A stretch of 64,000 bases of DNA from Azorhizobium doebereinerae UFLA1-100 (GCF_000473085.1 NZ_AXBA01000021.1:1-64000); one strand, 5' to 3'; shown: positions 46,051 through 55,932, counted from the stretch's first letter. Notes: a model not told the origin generated them from the sequence alone. Numbers and translations are program-made.

Positions 46051-48306
46051 ATGGGGATCGAGCGCAGGCCGCATCTTGCTCATTGGGGGGCCTTCACCGC
46101 CCTGGTGGAGGATGGCCGCCTGGTGGGCTGCGCGCCGTTCGCGGCCGACCCCGCGCCGTCCCGCCTCCTGGAGAGCATCGTCCCGGCGGTCTATTCGGAC
46201 CGGCGCATCCGCCGGCCGGCGGTGCGCGAGAGCTTCCTGCGGCACGGCCATCGGGCCGGCGGCGCCGGGCGCGGCCGCGAGCCCATGGTGGAGGTGGACT
46301 GGGAGGTGGCGCTCGACCTCGCGGCGCGCGAGATCGCCCGGGTCGAGGCCGAGCATGGGCGCGGCGCTCTGTTCGCCGGCTCTTACGGCTGGTCCTCCGC
46401 CGGCCGCTTCCATCATGCCCGCTCGCTGGTCCGGCGCTTCTATTTCAGCGGCGGCGGCGCCGTGGACCAGGTGGGCAATTACAGCTGGGGCACGGCGCAA
46501 TTCCTGCTGCCGCACATCATCGGCACCTACCAGCCGCTGACCGGCCGGGTGACCGCCTGGCCGAGCATCATCCAGCATGCGCAGATCTTCCTGGCCTTCG
46601 GCGGGCTGGCGCTGAAGAACGGGCAGGTGGCCTCCGGCGGGGCGGCCGAGCACACCCAGGAGAAATGGCTGCGCGCCCTCGCCGCCGCCGGCATCCCGGT
46701 GGTCAACGTCTCGCCGACGCGGGGCGATTGCCCGGATTTCCTCAACGCCGAATGGGTGCCGATCCGCCCCAATACGGACGCCGCCTTCATGCTGGCGCTG
46801 GCGTTCGAGATCCTCCGCCTCGGCGGGGCGGACGACGATTTCCTCGCCAGCCATACGGTCGGCTTCGCGCCCTTCGCCGCCTATGTGCGCGGCGAGAGCG
46901 ACGGCGTGGCGAAGACGCCGGACTGGGCCGAGGCCATCTGCGGCGTGCCGGCGGCGCGCATCGCGGCGCTGGCGGCCCGGCTCGTGGGTGTGCGCTCCTA
47001 CATCACCTGCGCCTTCGCCGTGCAGCGGGCGGAGCATGGCGAGCAGCCTTATTGGCTCGCGGTGGCGCTGGCCGCCCTGCTGGGGCAGGTGGGCCTGCCG
47101 GGCGGCGGCTTCGGCTTCGGCCACGGCTCCATGAACGGGGTCGGCAATCCGCGCCCCGCCACGCCCGGCCCGGAGATGGCGGTGGGCGCCAATCCGTTGA
47201 AGCGCGCCATCCCCGCCGCCCGCATCACCGAGATGCTGGAGGCGCCGGGCACGCCCTACGCCTTCAACGGCCGCACCGAGACCTATCCCGACGCGCGCCT
47301 GATCCATTGGGCGGGCGGCAATCCCTTCCACCACCACCAGGACCTCAACCGCTCCTCCCGCGCATGGGCGAAGCCGGAGACGGTGATCGTCAACGAGATC
47401 TGGTGGACGCCCACCGCCCGGCGGGCGGACATCGTGCTGCCGGTGACGACGACGCTGGAGCGCAACGACATCGGCGGCTCGTCCCGTGACCGCTACGTCA
47501 TCGCCATGCGGCAGGCCATCGCGCCGCTGCATGCCGCGCGCTCGGACTATGACATCTTCGCCGATCTCGCCGAGCGCCTCGGCCACGGCCCGGCCTTCAC
47601 GCAGGGGCGGGACGAGATGGGCTGGATCCGCGCCATCTACGACCAGTGCGCGGCGGCGAACCGGGCTGCGGGCATCGCCTTTCCGGAGTTCGCGGCCTTC
47701 TGGGCCGAGGGCGCGGTGGAATTGCCGGAGCCGGAACACGACTTCGTGCTGTTCGCCGATTTCCGGGCCGACCCGCAGGCCCATCCGCTCAAGACGCCGA
47801 GCGGACGGATCGAACTTTATAGCGCTGCCATCGCCGGCTTCGCGCTGGAAGATTGCCCGCCCCACCCGGTGTGGCGCGCGCCGCGGGAATGGGCCGGCGC
47901 GGCGCAGGCGGAGCGCTTTCCCCTGCACCTGCTCACCGTGCAGCCGGCGGATCGCCTGCACAGCCAGATGGACTTTGCCCCCCTGCCGCAGGGCAACAAG
48001 GTGGCGGGCCGCGAGGCGCTGGCCATGCACCCGCAGGACGCGGCCGCACGCGGCTGCGCGGCCGGCGACACGGTGCGGGTGTTCAACGACCGGGGGGCGC
48101 TGCTCGCCGGGCTGGTCCTGGACGCGGGCATCCACCCCGGCGTGGTGGTGATGTCCACGGGCGCCTGGTTTGACCCCGATCCCGACGATCCGGATGCGCC
48201 GGAGCGGGGCGGCACCGCCAATGTGCTCACCCGCGACGTGGGCACGTCCCGCCTGACGCAAGGGCCCAATGCCATGAGCTGCCTGGTGGAGGTGGCGCTG
48301 GCCTGA
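46051..48306 (+). CDS. Molybdopterin oxidoreductase, BisC/TorA-like
   Basis: A 751-residue DMSO-reductase-family enzyme with bis-MGD cofactor. The GSYGWSSAGRFHHARSL motif puts a Ser (115 or 116) as molybdenum ligand, as in biotin sulfoxide, TMAO and DMSO reductases. No N-terminal iron-sulfur Cys motif and no twin-arginine signal are present, which points to a cytoplasmic BisC-type enzyme acting on S- or N-oxides. IVLPVTTTLERNDIGG and the C-terminal MGD-binding QGNKVAGREALAMHP are intact. The ATG at 46051 has GGAGG upstream; 46027 is an alternative. It is divergent from the DapA-type operon. Confidence 0.88.
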   Translation: MGIERRPHLAHWGAFTALVEDGRLVGCAPFAADPAPSRLLESIVPAVYSDRRIRRPAVRESFLRHGHRAGGAGRGREPMVEVDWEVALDLAAREIARVEAEHGRGALFAGSYGWSSAGRFHHARSLVRRFYFSGGGAVDQVGNYSWGTAQFLLPHIIGTYQPLTGRVTAWPSIIQHAQIFLAFGGLALKNGQVASGGAAEHTQEKWLRALAAAGIPVVNVSPTRGDCPDFLNAEWVPIRPNTDAAFMLALAFEILRLGGADDDFLASHTVGFAPFAAYVRGESDGVAKTPDWAEAICGVPAARIAALAARLVGVRSYITCAFAVQRAEHGEQPYWLAVALAALLGQVGLPGGGFGFGHGSMNGVGNPRPATPGPEMAVGANPLKRAIPAARITEMLEAPGTPYAFNGRTETYPDARLIHWAGGNPFHHHQDLNRSSRAWAKPETVIVNEIWWTPTARRADIVLPVTTTLERNDIGGSSRDRYVIAMRQAIAPLHAARSDYDIFADLAERLGHGPAFTQGRDEMGWIRAIYDQCAAANRAAGIAFPEFAAFWAEGAVELPEPEHDFVLFADFRADPQAHPLKTPSGRIELYSAAIAGFALEDCPPHPVWRAPREWAGAAQAERFPLHLLTVQPADRLHSQMDFAPLPQGNKVAGREALAMHPQDAAARGCAAGDTVRVFNDRGALLAGLVLDAGIHPGVVVMSTGAWFDPDPDDPDAPERGGTANVLTRDVGTSRLTQGPNAMSCLVEVALA

Positions 48307-48382
48307 GGCGTGACGCGGCGTCGTGCGGACGGCTGCCGCCCCGTGCGGATACGGGCGCGTCTCCCAGGCAGTTCACGGCAGG

Positions 48383-48396
48383 TTGCGACGGATCAA
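48383..48396 (+). promoter_or_regulatory. FixK-type box ahead of the cyd operon
   Basis: TTGCGACGGATCAA fits the FixK2 form TTG(A/C)-N6-(T/G)CAA. The right half ATCAA is perfect for FNR and the left half TTGCG is poorer. It is centred about 45 bases before the regulator's ATG. Confidence 0.55.
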
Positions 48397-48400
48397 TTCG

Positions 48401-48418
48401 TTTCAGTTGTTTCTGAAA
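48401..48418. promoter_or_regulatory. Palindrome TTTCAG-N6-CTGAAA at the cyd promoter
   Basis: Perfect 6-6-6 inverted repeat ending 16 bases before the regulator's start codon, where it would cover the promoter core. It is a likely autoregulatory operator for the GbsR/MarR-type protein. Confidence 0.6.
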
Positions 48419-48434
48419 TAGCTGTTGTCGGATC

Positions 48435-49010
48435 ATGATGACGCTATCGCCCCTGGTCCAGGACTTCGTATTGCATTTCGGTGAAATGGGCGGTCGCTGG
48501 GGCATGAACCGCACGGTGGGGCAGATCTATGCGCTGCTGTTCGTGTCGCCCGCGCCGCTCTGCGCCGATGAGATGGTGGCCGCGCTCGGTATTTCGCGCT
48601 CCAACGTCTCCATGAGCTTGCGTGAGTTGCAGTCCTGGAACCTTGTTTTGCTCAAGCACCGGGCTGATGATCGGCGCGATTTCTACACCACGCCGGAGGA
48701 CGTCTGGCAGATCCTGCGCACCCTGGCCGAGGAGCGCAAGAAACGAGAGATTGACCCAACGTCAGCTGTGCTGGACGATCTCATCGCCCGCCGCGCCGCC
48801 GATGCGGGGGACCGCCACGCCCAGGCGCGGATGCGGCAGATGCAGGGCCTGATCGGCCAGCTTGCCGGCTGGTACGACGAGGTGAAGGCCTTGGACAATA
48901 CGCGCCTTGCCGGGCTGCTCCGGCTGGGAGCAAAGGTCACTCGATTGTTGGACGCCACCGATAAGTTCCGGCCGAGCCGTCGTGCCTTGCGGGGGAAATC
49001 TACGCAATGA
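48435..49010 (+). CDS. GbsR/MarR-type regulator coupled to cydDC
   Basis: A 191-residue winged-helix regulator of the GbsR branch of MarR proteins. WGMNRTVGQIYALLFVSPAPLCADEMVAALGISRSNVSMSLRELQSWNLV is the helix-turn-helix region in outline. The C-terminal half is helical and dimer-forming (GLIGQLAGWYDEVKALDNTR). It overlaps cydD by 4 bases (ATGA at 49007), so it is translated with the bd-oxidase assembly genes and very likely regulates them. Two adjacent ATGs (48435 and 48438) could start it. Confidence 0.8.
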   Translation: MMTLSPLVQDFVLHFGEMGGRWGMNRTVGQIYALLFVSPAPLCADEMVAALGISRSNVSMSLRELQSWNLVLLKHRADDRRDFYTTPEDVWQILRTLAEERKKREIDPTSAVLDDLIARRAADAGDRHAQARMRQMQGLIGQLAGWYDEVKALDNTRLAGLLRLGAKVTRLLDATDKFRPSRRALRGKSTQ

Positions 49011-50815
49011 CCCGTCATTCCCAGACACCGGCGGCGACGCCAGCGGACTTCCGCATGGTCGTGGAGACCGCGCCCGCGGTCCGTCGCCCGCGTCCCAAGG
49101 GCGGCGAGGGCGTTGCCCCGCACGGCCGGCTGCGGCCGGCTCCCGCGCGGGCCTCCGAGCCGGAGGCGTCGGACCCGCGCGCCATCGGCAAGCGCCAGGC
49201 GTCCATCGGCGCGGCGCTCCAGGCAGCGGGCGCCCTGCTGTTCATCGGCCAGGCGGCGTTGATCGCCTATGGCATCGACGCCATTGCCGCTGGCGCGGGC
49301 GTCGCCGCTCTGCTTCTGCCCGCCGGTATCGTGCTCGCCCTCGGCGTGTTGCGCGCGGGGCTGGAAGCGGCGGGCGGGCGGCTGTGCCACCATGCCGCCC
49401 GGGCCGCGCTCACCGCATTGCGTGGGCGCGTCGGCCTGGCGCTCGCGGTGCGCTCGCCGCTCGACCGCGAGCGGCCGGCGGCGGGCCTTGCCGCCAGCGC
49501 CATCGCCGAACAGGCGGAAGCGGTGGTGCCCTATCTGTCCCGCTTCCGCCCGGCGCGGATGCGCGCCACCTTCGTGCCGCTGGTCATCTTCGCCGTGGTG
49601 CTGCCGCTCTCCTGGGCGGCGGCGCTGGTGCTGCTGGTGGCGCTGCCGCTCATTCCCCTCTTCATGGCGCTGATCGGCATGCGGGCGCAGGCGGCGAGCG
49701 AGGCCCAGCTGGCGCAGATGGGCGACATGAACGGCTTTCTGCTGGACCGGCTGCGCGGCCTTTCCACCATCCGCGCGCTCGACGCGGTGGACCTCACCGC
49801 CGCCCGGCTGCGGGCGAGCGCGGAAGACCTGCGGGCGCGCACCATGGCGGTGCTGCGCATCGCCTTCCTGTCCTCCGCCGTGCTGGAGCTGTTTTCCGCC
49901 CTCGGCGTGGCCATGGTGGCGGTCTATGTGGGCTTCCATCTGCTCGGCACCATGGAGTTCGGCACCTGGGGCGGACGCCTGTCGCTGGGCGAGGGGCTGT
50001 TCATCCTCATGCTCGCGCCGGCCTTCTTCGAGCCCATGCGCGACCTTTCCGCGGTGTGGCACGACCGCGCCGCCGGCGAGGCCGCCTTCGCCACGCTCGA
50101 CCGGCTGAGCATGCCGGGCCTGCCGCTGCCCGGCGCCGACGTGGTGGGGCCAGAGCCCCGTGCCGCCGCCCCCGCGCCCGGCGTGGAGCTGCGCGCCGTC
50201 TCCTTCCGGCACGCCGGCGGGACGGCGCCGTTCGACGCCTTTTCCCTCGCCGTTCGCCCCGGCGAGCGGGTGGCCCTGCTGGGGCCGAGCGGCACGGGCA
50301 AGTCCACCTTGCTGGCGCTGGTGGCAGGGCTCGCGCCGGTGGCGGCGGGCGAAGTGCGGATCGGCGGCGTCGCGCTGGCGCCGGAGACCGCCGCGGACCT
50401 GCGCGCCGGCATGGCCTGGATCGGCCAGAGGCCGCATTTCTTCGCCGGTTCGCTGCGTGCCAACGTGGCGCTCGGCCGGCCGGAGATCAGCGCCGAGGCG
50501 GTGGACGAGGCGCTCACCTTCTCCGTGCTCGGCGGCGTGACGGCGGGCCGGCATGGCATCGGTGTCGGCGAGGACGGGGCCGGTCTCTCCGGCGGCGAGG
50601 CCCTGCGCCTTGCGGTCGCCCGCGCGGCGGTGGATCCGCGCGTGCAACTGGTGCTGGCCGACGAGCCCACCGCGCATCTCGACGCCGCCACCGCCGCCGA
50701 GATGACCGAGGCATTGCTCACGCTGGCGTCCGGGCGCACGCTCATCGTCGCCACCCATGATCCGGTGCTCGCCGCCCGCATGGACCGGATCGTCCGGCTG
50801 GAGGCGCGCGCATGA
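49007..50815 (+). CDS. cydD: Cytochrome bd assembly ABC exporter, CydD subunit
   Basis: A 602-residue fused membrane/ATPase half-transporter. The first 60 residues form a basic, non-membrane tail. Six transmembrane helices follow to about residue 335. The nucleotide domain has Walker A GPSGTGKST, signature LSGGEALRLAVARA and Walker B LVLADEPTAHLD. With CydC it exports glutathione and cysteine or binds haem to allow cytochrome bd assembly. It overlaps the regulator upstream and cydC downstream by 4 bases each. Confidence 0.92.
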   Translation: MTRHSQTPAATPADFRMVVETAPAVRRPRPKGGEGVAPHGRLRPAPARASEPEASDPRAIGKRQASIGAALQAAGALLFIGQAALIAYGIDAIAAGAGVAALLLPAGIVLALGVLRAGLEAAGGRLCHHAARAALTALRGRVGLALAVRSPLDRERPAAGLAASAIAEQAEAVVPYLSRFRPARMRATFVPLVIFAVVLPLSWAAALVLLVALPLIPLFMALIGMRAQAASEAQLAQMGDMNGFLLDRLRGLSTIRALDAVDLTAARLRASAEDLRARTMAVLRIAFLSSAVLELFSALGVAMVAVYVGFHLLGTMEFGTWGGRLSLGEGLFILMLAPAFFEPMRDLSAVWHDRAAGEAAFATLDRLSMPGLPLPGADVVGPEPRAAAPAPGVELRAVSFRHAGGTAPFDAFSLAVRPGERVALLGPSGTGKSTLLALVAGLAPVAAGEVRIGGVALAPETAADLRAGMAWIGQRPHFFAGSLRANVALGRPEISAEAVDEALTFSVLGGVTAGRHGIGVGEDGAGLSGGEALRLAVARAAVDPRVQLVLADEPTAHLDAATAAEMTEALLTLASGRTLIVATHDPVLAARMDRIVRLEARA

Positions 50816-52551
50816 CCCCCCGCCAATCCCCGCCCGCCGCCACGGCGCGCCCCCGCGTCCACCTGCCCTGGGCGGCGCTGAAGCCGGTGCTGGCGCTGTT
50901 CCTGGCCGAGCGCTGGCCGGCCCTGGCGGGCGGCGCGCTGCTCGCCGCACTGACCGTCCTGGCGGGCATGACCCTGCTGAGCCTCTCCGGCTGGTTCATC
51001 GCCGCCACCGCCATCGCCGGCTTTTCCGCCGGCACCGCGCTGGCCTTCGACGTCTTCGGCCCCGCCGCCGCGATCCGCTTCCTGGCGCTGGCGCGCACCG
51101 GCGCGCGCTATGGCGAGCGGCTCGTCACCCACGAGGCGACGCTCGGCGTGCTCGCCGGCCTGCGCGAGCAATTGTTCCGGGGTTGGGCGGCGCCCGGGGC
51201 CGCCCGCGCGCTGCTTGCCCGGCCGGCCCGTGTCCTGTTCCGCCTGACCGAGGACATCGACGCCCTCGGCCAGCTCTATCTGCGGGTGCTGGTGCCGGCA
51301 GGCGCGGCGGTGGTCGCCGCGCTCGCCGCCGGCATCGCGCTGGCCTGCGTCACCGGGCCGCTCGCCGGCGCCGCCCTGGGCGGCGGTCTGCTGCTGCTCG
51401 GCCTCGGCTTGCCCTATGCGGGCGCCCGCGCCGCCTATGCCGCCAACCGCCGGCGCATCCACGCCATGGAGGCGCTGCGGGCGCGCACCATCGACCTCGT
51501 GGCGGGCCAGACCGAGCTGGCCATGGCCGGCCGCCTGCCGGCGCAGCGCCGGCGGCTGATCGCCGCCGATGCGGCGCTCGCCCAGGCCGATCACGCGCTG
51601 AACCGCACCGAGACCCTGGTGGGTGCCGGCTTCGGCATCGGCGGCGCGGCGCTGCTCGCCGGCGCGCTGCTGCTGGCCGGCTGGCTGGCCCAGTCCGGCG
51701 AGATCGGCGCGCCGGTGGCCGCCGCCGTGGTGCTGGGCACGCTTGCCGCGCTGGAGCCGTTCGCCGCCCTGCGCCGCGGGGCGCTCGAGCTCGGCCGCAC
51801 CCTGCTCGCCTCGCGCCGCCTGGCGCCGCGCCTCGCGCCGCAGCCGGCCGGCGTGATGCCCCTGGCTCCGCCCGCCGGCCTCGCCGTGCGGCTGTCGCGG
51901 GTCGATTTCCGCCATGCCGACGCCGCTCGCCCGGCGGTGGACGATGTGTCCGTGGTCATCGAGGCCGGCGCGCGCGTCGCCGTGGTGGGCGCGAGCGGGG
52001 CCGGCAAGTCGAGCCTCATGGCCCTGATCGCCGGCGAGGCCGTGCCCGGAGAGGGCACGGTGGAGGCGGTGGCGGCCTCGACGCTGACCCAGCGCACCGA
52101 ACTGTTCCAGGACAGCCTGCGGGACAATCTGCGCCTCGCCGCGCCGGCCGCGGACGATGCCGCGCTCTGGGCCGCGCTCGCCGCCGCGGGGCTGGCGGAC
52201 GACGTGCGGGCCATGCCCGGCGGCCTCGACGCGCGGCTCGGCGAGGGCGGGCTCGGCCTGTCCGGCGGGCAGGCGCGGCGCCTGGCCGTGGCCCGGCTGC
52301 TGCTGCGCGACACCGCGCTCTGGCTGCTGGACGAGCCGACCGAGGGGCTCGACGCGCAGACCGCCGAGGGCGTGCTGTCGAGCCTGGCCGAGCGCGCCGG
52401 CGGCCGCACGCTGGTGGTCGCCACCCATATCCGCCGCGAGGCCGCATTGTGCGATCGCCTGCTGGTGATGGCGCAGGGCCGGGTGATCGCCCGGCCGGTG
52501 CGCGGGGAGCCGGGGTTCGACGCGGCGCTCGCCGGGCTCAGGCCCGACTGA
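50812..52551 (+). CDS. cydC: Cytochrome bd assembly ABC exporter, CydC subunit
   Basis: A 579-residue partner of CydD. LAALTVLAGMTLLSLSGWFIAATA at the start of the membrane domain is a CydC hallmark. The nucleotide domain has GASGAGKSS, LSGGQARRLAVARLL and LWLLDEPTEGLD. It is needed to assemble cytochrome bd. The next gene, cydA, begins 86 bases downstream with a GGAG ribosome-binding site, so it may also have its own promoter. Confidence 0.92.
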   Translation: MTPRQSPPAATARPRVHLPWAALKPVLALFLAERWPALAGGALLAALTVLAGMTLLSLSGWFIAATAIAGFSAGTALAFDVFGPAAAIRFLALARTGARYGERLVTHEATLGVLAGLREQLFRGWAAPGAARALLARPARVLFRLTEDIDALGQLYLRVLVPAGAAVVAALAAGIALACVTGPLAGAALGGGLLLLGLGLPYAGARAAYAANRRRIHAMEALRARTIDLVAGQTELAMAGRLPAQRRRLIAADAALAQADHALNRTETLVGAGFGIGGAALLAGALLLAGWLAQSGEIGAPVAAAVVLGTLAALEPFAALRRGALELGRTLLASRRLAPRLAPQPAGVMPLAPPAGLAVRLSRVDFRHADAARPAVDDVSVVIEAGARVAVVGASGAGKSSLMALIAGEAVPGEGTVEAVAASTLTQRTELFQDSLRDNLRLAAPAADDAALWAALAAAGLADDVRAMPGGLDARLGEGGLGLSGGQARRLAVARLLLRDTALWLLDEPTEGLDAQTAEGVLSSLAERAGGRTLVVATHIRREAALCDRLLVMAQGRVIARPVRGEPGFDAALAGLRPD

Positions 52552-52637
52552 GGGCGGGCAATTTACCCACTTGCGGGCGCGGGGCACCGCCGTAGAGAGA
52601 CGTAACAGGGGACAGGGCGACCCCGAGGAGAGACAGG

Positions 52638-54212
52638 ATGGAATTCGATATCGTTTCCCTATCGCGGTTCCAGTTCGCGATGACGGCGCTCTACCACTTC
52701 CTGTTCGTGCCGCTGACGCTGGGCCTGTCCGTCATCCTCGCCATCATGGAGACGGTGTATGTGATGACCGGCCGGCGCATCTGGCGGCAGATGACCAAGT
52801 TCTGGGGCACGCTGTTCGGCATCAACTTCGCCATCGGCGTCGCCACCGGCCTCGTCATGGAGTTCCAGTTCGGGATGAACTGGAGCTACTACAGCCATTA
52901 TGTGGGCGACATCTTCGGCGCCCCGCTGGCGATCGAGGGCCTGATGGCCTTCTTCCTTGAAGCCACCTTCGTCGGCCTGTTCTTCTTCGGCTGGGACCGC
53001 ATGTCCAAGGTGGGGCACCTCACCGCCACCTGGGCGGTGGCGTTCGGCTCCAACTTCTCGGCGCTGTGGATCCTCATCGCCAACGGCTGGATGCAGAATC
53101 CGGTGGGCGCCGCCTTCAACCCGCAGACCATGCGCATGGAGGTGACCGACTTCTACGCCGTGCTGTTCAACCCGGTGGCGCAGGCCAAGTTCGTGCACAC
53201 CGTCTCGGCCGGCTACACCGTCGCCTCGGTGTTCGTGCTCGGCGTCTCGGCCTGGTACCTGCTGAAGGGCCGGCACGTGGAGCTGGCCAAGCGCTCGATG
53301 ACCGTCGCCGCCTCCTTCGGCCTCGCCGCCTCGCTCTCCGTGGTGGTGCTGGGCGACGAGAGCGGCTACCTCACCACCGAGCACCAGAAGATGAAGCTGG
53401 CGGCGATGGAGGCCACCTGGCGCACCGAGCCGGCGCCGGCTCCCTTCACCGTGGTGGGCTTCCCCGACCAGAAGGCGCGCGAGACCCATTATGCGGTGGA
53501 GATCCCGTGGGTCGGCGGGCTCATCGACACCCGCTCGCTGACCACCCCGGTGGAGGGCATCGAGCAATTGGTGGAGCGCGCCAAGGTCAACATCAAGCTC
53601 GGTGTCACCGCCTTCGACGCCTTGCAGAAGATCCGCGCCGCCGGCAGCGGCGCGGTGGCGCCAGACGTGAAGCAGGCGTTCGAGGACAATGGCAACCTGC
53701 TCGGCTACGCCCTGCTGCTGAAGCGCTATGTGGACGACCCGCGCAAGGCGACGCCCGAGCAGGTGTCGCAGGCGGCGTGGGATACGGTGCCGCAGGTGGC
53801 GCCGCTGTTCTGGACCTTCCGCGTCATGGTGGGCCTCGGCTTCTACTTCATCCTGCTGATGGTCACCTTCTTCGTGCTCTCCGCGCGCCGCATGCTCGAC
53901 CGCTACCCGCTGCTGCTGCGCCTCGCGGTGATCTCGATCCCGCTGCCCTGGATCGCCGCCGAGAGCGGCTGGTTCGTCGCCGAGTTCGGCCGCCAGCCGT
54001 GGATCATCGAGGGCATCCTGCCCACCGCATCGGCGGTGTCCAGCCTCGGGGCGGCGACGGTGCTGCTCACCATCGTCGGCTTCGCCCTGCTCTACAGCGT
54101 CCTGTTCGTGATCGAGATGGCATTGATGCTGCGGGCCGTCCGCAAGGGGCCGTCACCGGACGACGCGCCGGACGCCGTGCTCATCCCCGCCACCGTCGTG
54201 CCTGCGGAGTGA
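52638..54212 (+). CDS. cydA: Cytochrome bd ubiquinol oxidase subunit I
   Basis: A 524-residue inner-membrane subunit holding haems b558, b595 and d. His20 ([17 protein letters not shown]) corresponds to the haem b595 ligand. [14 protein letters not shown] holds the Lys and Glu of the quinol site, and a long Q-loop follows, close in size to the E. coli type. [18 protein letters not shown] is the conserved segment after the Q-loop. It reduces O2 at very low concentration without pumping protons. cydB follows 4 bases later. Confidence 0.96.
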   Translation: MEFDIVSLSRFQFAMTALYHFLFVPLTLGLSVILAIMETVYVMTGRRIWRQMTKFWGTLFGINFAIGVATGLVMEFQFGMNWSYYSHYVGDIFGAPLAIEGLMAFFLEATFVGLFFFGWDRMSKVGHLTATWAVAFGSNFSALWILIANGWMQNPVGAAFNPQTMRMEVTDFYAVLFNPVAQAKFVHTVSAGYTVASVFVLGVSAWYLLKGRHVELAKRSMTVAASFGLAASLSVVVLGDESGYLTTEHQKMKLAAMEATWRTEPAPAPFTVVGFPDQKARETHYAVEIPWVGGLIDTRSLTTPVEGIEQLVERAKVNIKLGVTAFDALQKIRAAGSGAVAPDVKQAFEDNGNLLGYALLLKRYVDDPRKATPEQVSQAAWDTVPQVAPLFWTFRVMVGLGFYFILLMVTFFVLSARRMLDRYPLLLRLAVISIPLPWIAAESGWFVAEFGRQPWIIEGILPTASAVSSLGAATVLLTIVGFALLYSVLFVIEMALMLRAVRKGPSPDDAPDAVLIPATVVPAE

Positions 54213-54216
54213 TCCC

Positions 54217-55371
54217 ATGATCCTGCATGAATTGATCGACTATCAGGTTCTGCGCCTGATCTGGTGGCTGCTGCTGGGCGTGCTGCTCGTCGGCTTCGCC
54301 GTCACCGACGGCTTCGACCTCGGGGTGGGCGCGCTGCTGCCGTTCGTCGCCCGCACCGACCTGGAACGCCGGGTGGCCATCAACAGCATCGGCCCGGTGT
54401 GGGAAGGCAACCAGGTGTGGCTGATCCTCGGCGGCGGCGCCATCTTCGCCGCCTGGCCGCCGCTCTATGCGGTGTCCTTCTCGGGCTTCTATCTCGCCAT
54501 GTTCGCCATCCTGGCGGCGCTGATCGTGCGGCCCGTGGGCTTCAAGTATCGCTCCAAGCGCGACAGCGCGGCGTGGCGCAGGGGCTGGGACTGCGCGCTG
54601 TTCCTCGGCGGGTTCGTGCCGGCGCTGATCTTCGGCGTGGCGGTGGGCAACACCCTCCAGGGCGTGCCGTTCCGCTTCGACGAGGACCTGCGGATCTTCT
54701 ACGAAGGCAGCTTCTTCGGCCTGCTCAACCCGTTCGCCCTGCTGTGCGGGCTGCTCTCCGTCGCCATGGTGGTGATGCACGGCGCCACCTGGCTGGTGCT
54801 GAAGACCGAAGGGCCGGTGGCGGCGCGGGCACGCAGCTACGGCAGCCTCGCCGCGCTCGCCACCGTGGCGCTGTTCGCGCTCGGCGGCGTGGCGCTGTTC
54901 CTGTTCGTCGGCGGCTACAAGATCACCGGCGTCATCAACCCGCTCGGCCCCTCCAACCCGCTGATGAAGAGCGTGGAGACCGCGCGCGCGGCCTGGTTCG
55001 CCAATTATGCCGCCTATCCCTGGCTGCTGGCGGTGCCGGGGCTGGGCTTCCTTGGCGCTGCGGGGGCGGGCCTGGCGCTCCGGGCGCGGCTGGAGGTGGG
55101 CGCGCTGCTGCTGAGCGGGCTCAGCATCGCCGGCATCATCGCCACCGTGGGCGTGTCCATGTTCCCGTTCATCCTGCCGTCCTCGCTCGACCCGCGGGCG
55201 AGCCTGACGGTGTGGGATGCCTCATCGAGCCATCTCACGCTGTTCATCATGCTGGTGTGCACGGTGATCTTCATGCCGATCATCCTGGCCTACACCACCT
55301 GGGTCTACCGGGTGCTGTGGGGCAAGGTCGACGCCAAGTCCATCGCCGACGGGCAGGGCCACGCCTACTGA
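54217..55371 (+). CDS. cydB: Cytochrome bd ubiquinol oxidase subunit II
   Basis: A 384-residue membrane subunit with about eight or nine helices. [25 protein letters not shown] and [27 protein letters not shown] are the conserved opening, and the C-terminal [29 protein letters not shown] is typical. It binds a structural quinone and completes the oxidase with CydA and CydX. Confidence 0.95.
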   Translation: MILHELIDYQVLRLIWWLLLGVLLVGFAVTDGFDLGVGALLPFVARTDLERRVAINSIGPVWEGNQVWLILGGGAIFAAWPPLYAVSFSGFYLAMFAILAALIVRPVGFKYRSKRDSAAWRRGWDCALFLGGFVPALIFGVAVGNTLQGVPFRFDEDLRIFYEGSFFGLLNPFALLCGLLSVAMVVMHGATWLVLKTEGPVAARARSYGSLAALATVALFALGGVALFLFVGGYKITGVINPLGPSNPLMKSVETARAAWFANYAAYPWLLAVPGLGFLGAAGAGLALRARLEVGALLLSGLSIAGIIATVGVSMFPFILPSSLDPRASLTVWDASSSHLTLFIMLVCTVIFMPIILAYTTWVYRVLWGKVDAKSIADGQGHAY

Positions 55372-55387
55372 ACGAGGAGACAGTATC

Positions 55388-55507
55388 ATGTGGTATTTCG
55401 CCTGGATCCTCGGCCTGCCGCTGGCCGCCGCCTTCGCGGTGCTCAACGCCATGTGGTACGAGCTGATGAGCGATGAAGCCGAGCGCCGCAAGGCGGCGGG
55501 AAAATAG
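55388..55507 (+). CDS. cydX: Cytochrome bd small subunit CydX
   Basis: A 39-residue protein too short for routine gene calling. It starts MWYFAWILGLPLAAAFAVLN, the Trp-Tyr-x-x-Trp-x-Leu-Gly motif of CydX/YbgT, forms one membrane helix, and ends in a charged tail (DEAERRKAAGK). GAGGAGA precedes the ATG, 16 bases after cydB. CydX stabilises the haems of the oxidase. The sequence, spacing and order leave little doubt. Confidence 0.93.
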   Translation: MWYFAWILGLPLAAAFAVLNAMWYELMSDEAERRKAAGK

Positions 55508-55637
55508 GACCGGGGGCCGCGCCGCAGCAGGCCTGGGCGCGGCCTCATCATCCGGACGTCCCCACCACGCGAGCCCCTGGCCGGCGCTCGCGCGGCGCGG
55601 TGCCGGACGCGACGCAAGGTCCGTCCGGCGCAGCCGA

Positions 55638-55669
55638 CCGACCGCTCAGCCCTTGGGCTGGGCGGTTGG
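55638..55669. terminator. Hairpin between cydX and the phnA-like gene
   Basis: CCGACCGCTCAGCCC pairs with GGGCTGGGCGGTTGG (two G-U type mismatches) around TT, followed by CGTTTC. It is a plausible terminator for the cyd operon; the convergent phnA-like gene ends 38 bases further on. Confidence 0.6.
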
Positions 55670-55707
55670 CGTTTCAGGGGCGCGTGGTGCCCAAGGACCT
55701 CGCGCCC

Positions 55708-55932
55708 TCAGGCCTTCTTCAGGAACTCGGTGCGCAGCACGAGGCCCTTCACCTGCTTGGTGTTGCATTCCACCTCGGCCGGGTCGCCGGTGAGGCGGAT
55801 GTTCTTGACCAGGGTGCCGCGCTTCAGCGTCTCCGAGGTGCCCTTGACCTTGAGGTCCTTGATCAACGTCACGGAATCGCCGTCGGCGAGCTTGGTGCCG
55901 TTGCTGTCCTTCACGATGATCTCGTCGCTCAC
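55708..55932 (-). CDS. PhnA/YjdM C-terminal-domain protein
   Basis: A 74-residue protein, from a GTG at 55932 preceded by AAGGA; an ATG at 55959 would add 9 residues. It contains the whole PhnA domain (VKDSNGTKLADGDSVTLIKDLKVKG, then KNIRL and TEFLKK) but lacks the N-terminal zinc ribbon present in E. coli YjdM. Despite the old PhnA name, the family has no proven role in phosphonate use. Function unknown. Confidence 0.85.
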   Translation of the reverse strand: MSDEIIVKDSNGTKLADGDSVTLIKDLKVKGTSETLKRGTLVKNIRLTGDPAEVECNTKQVKGLVLRTEFLKKA

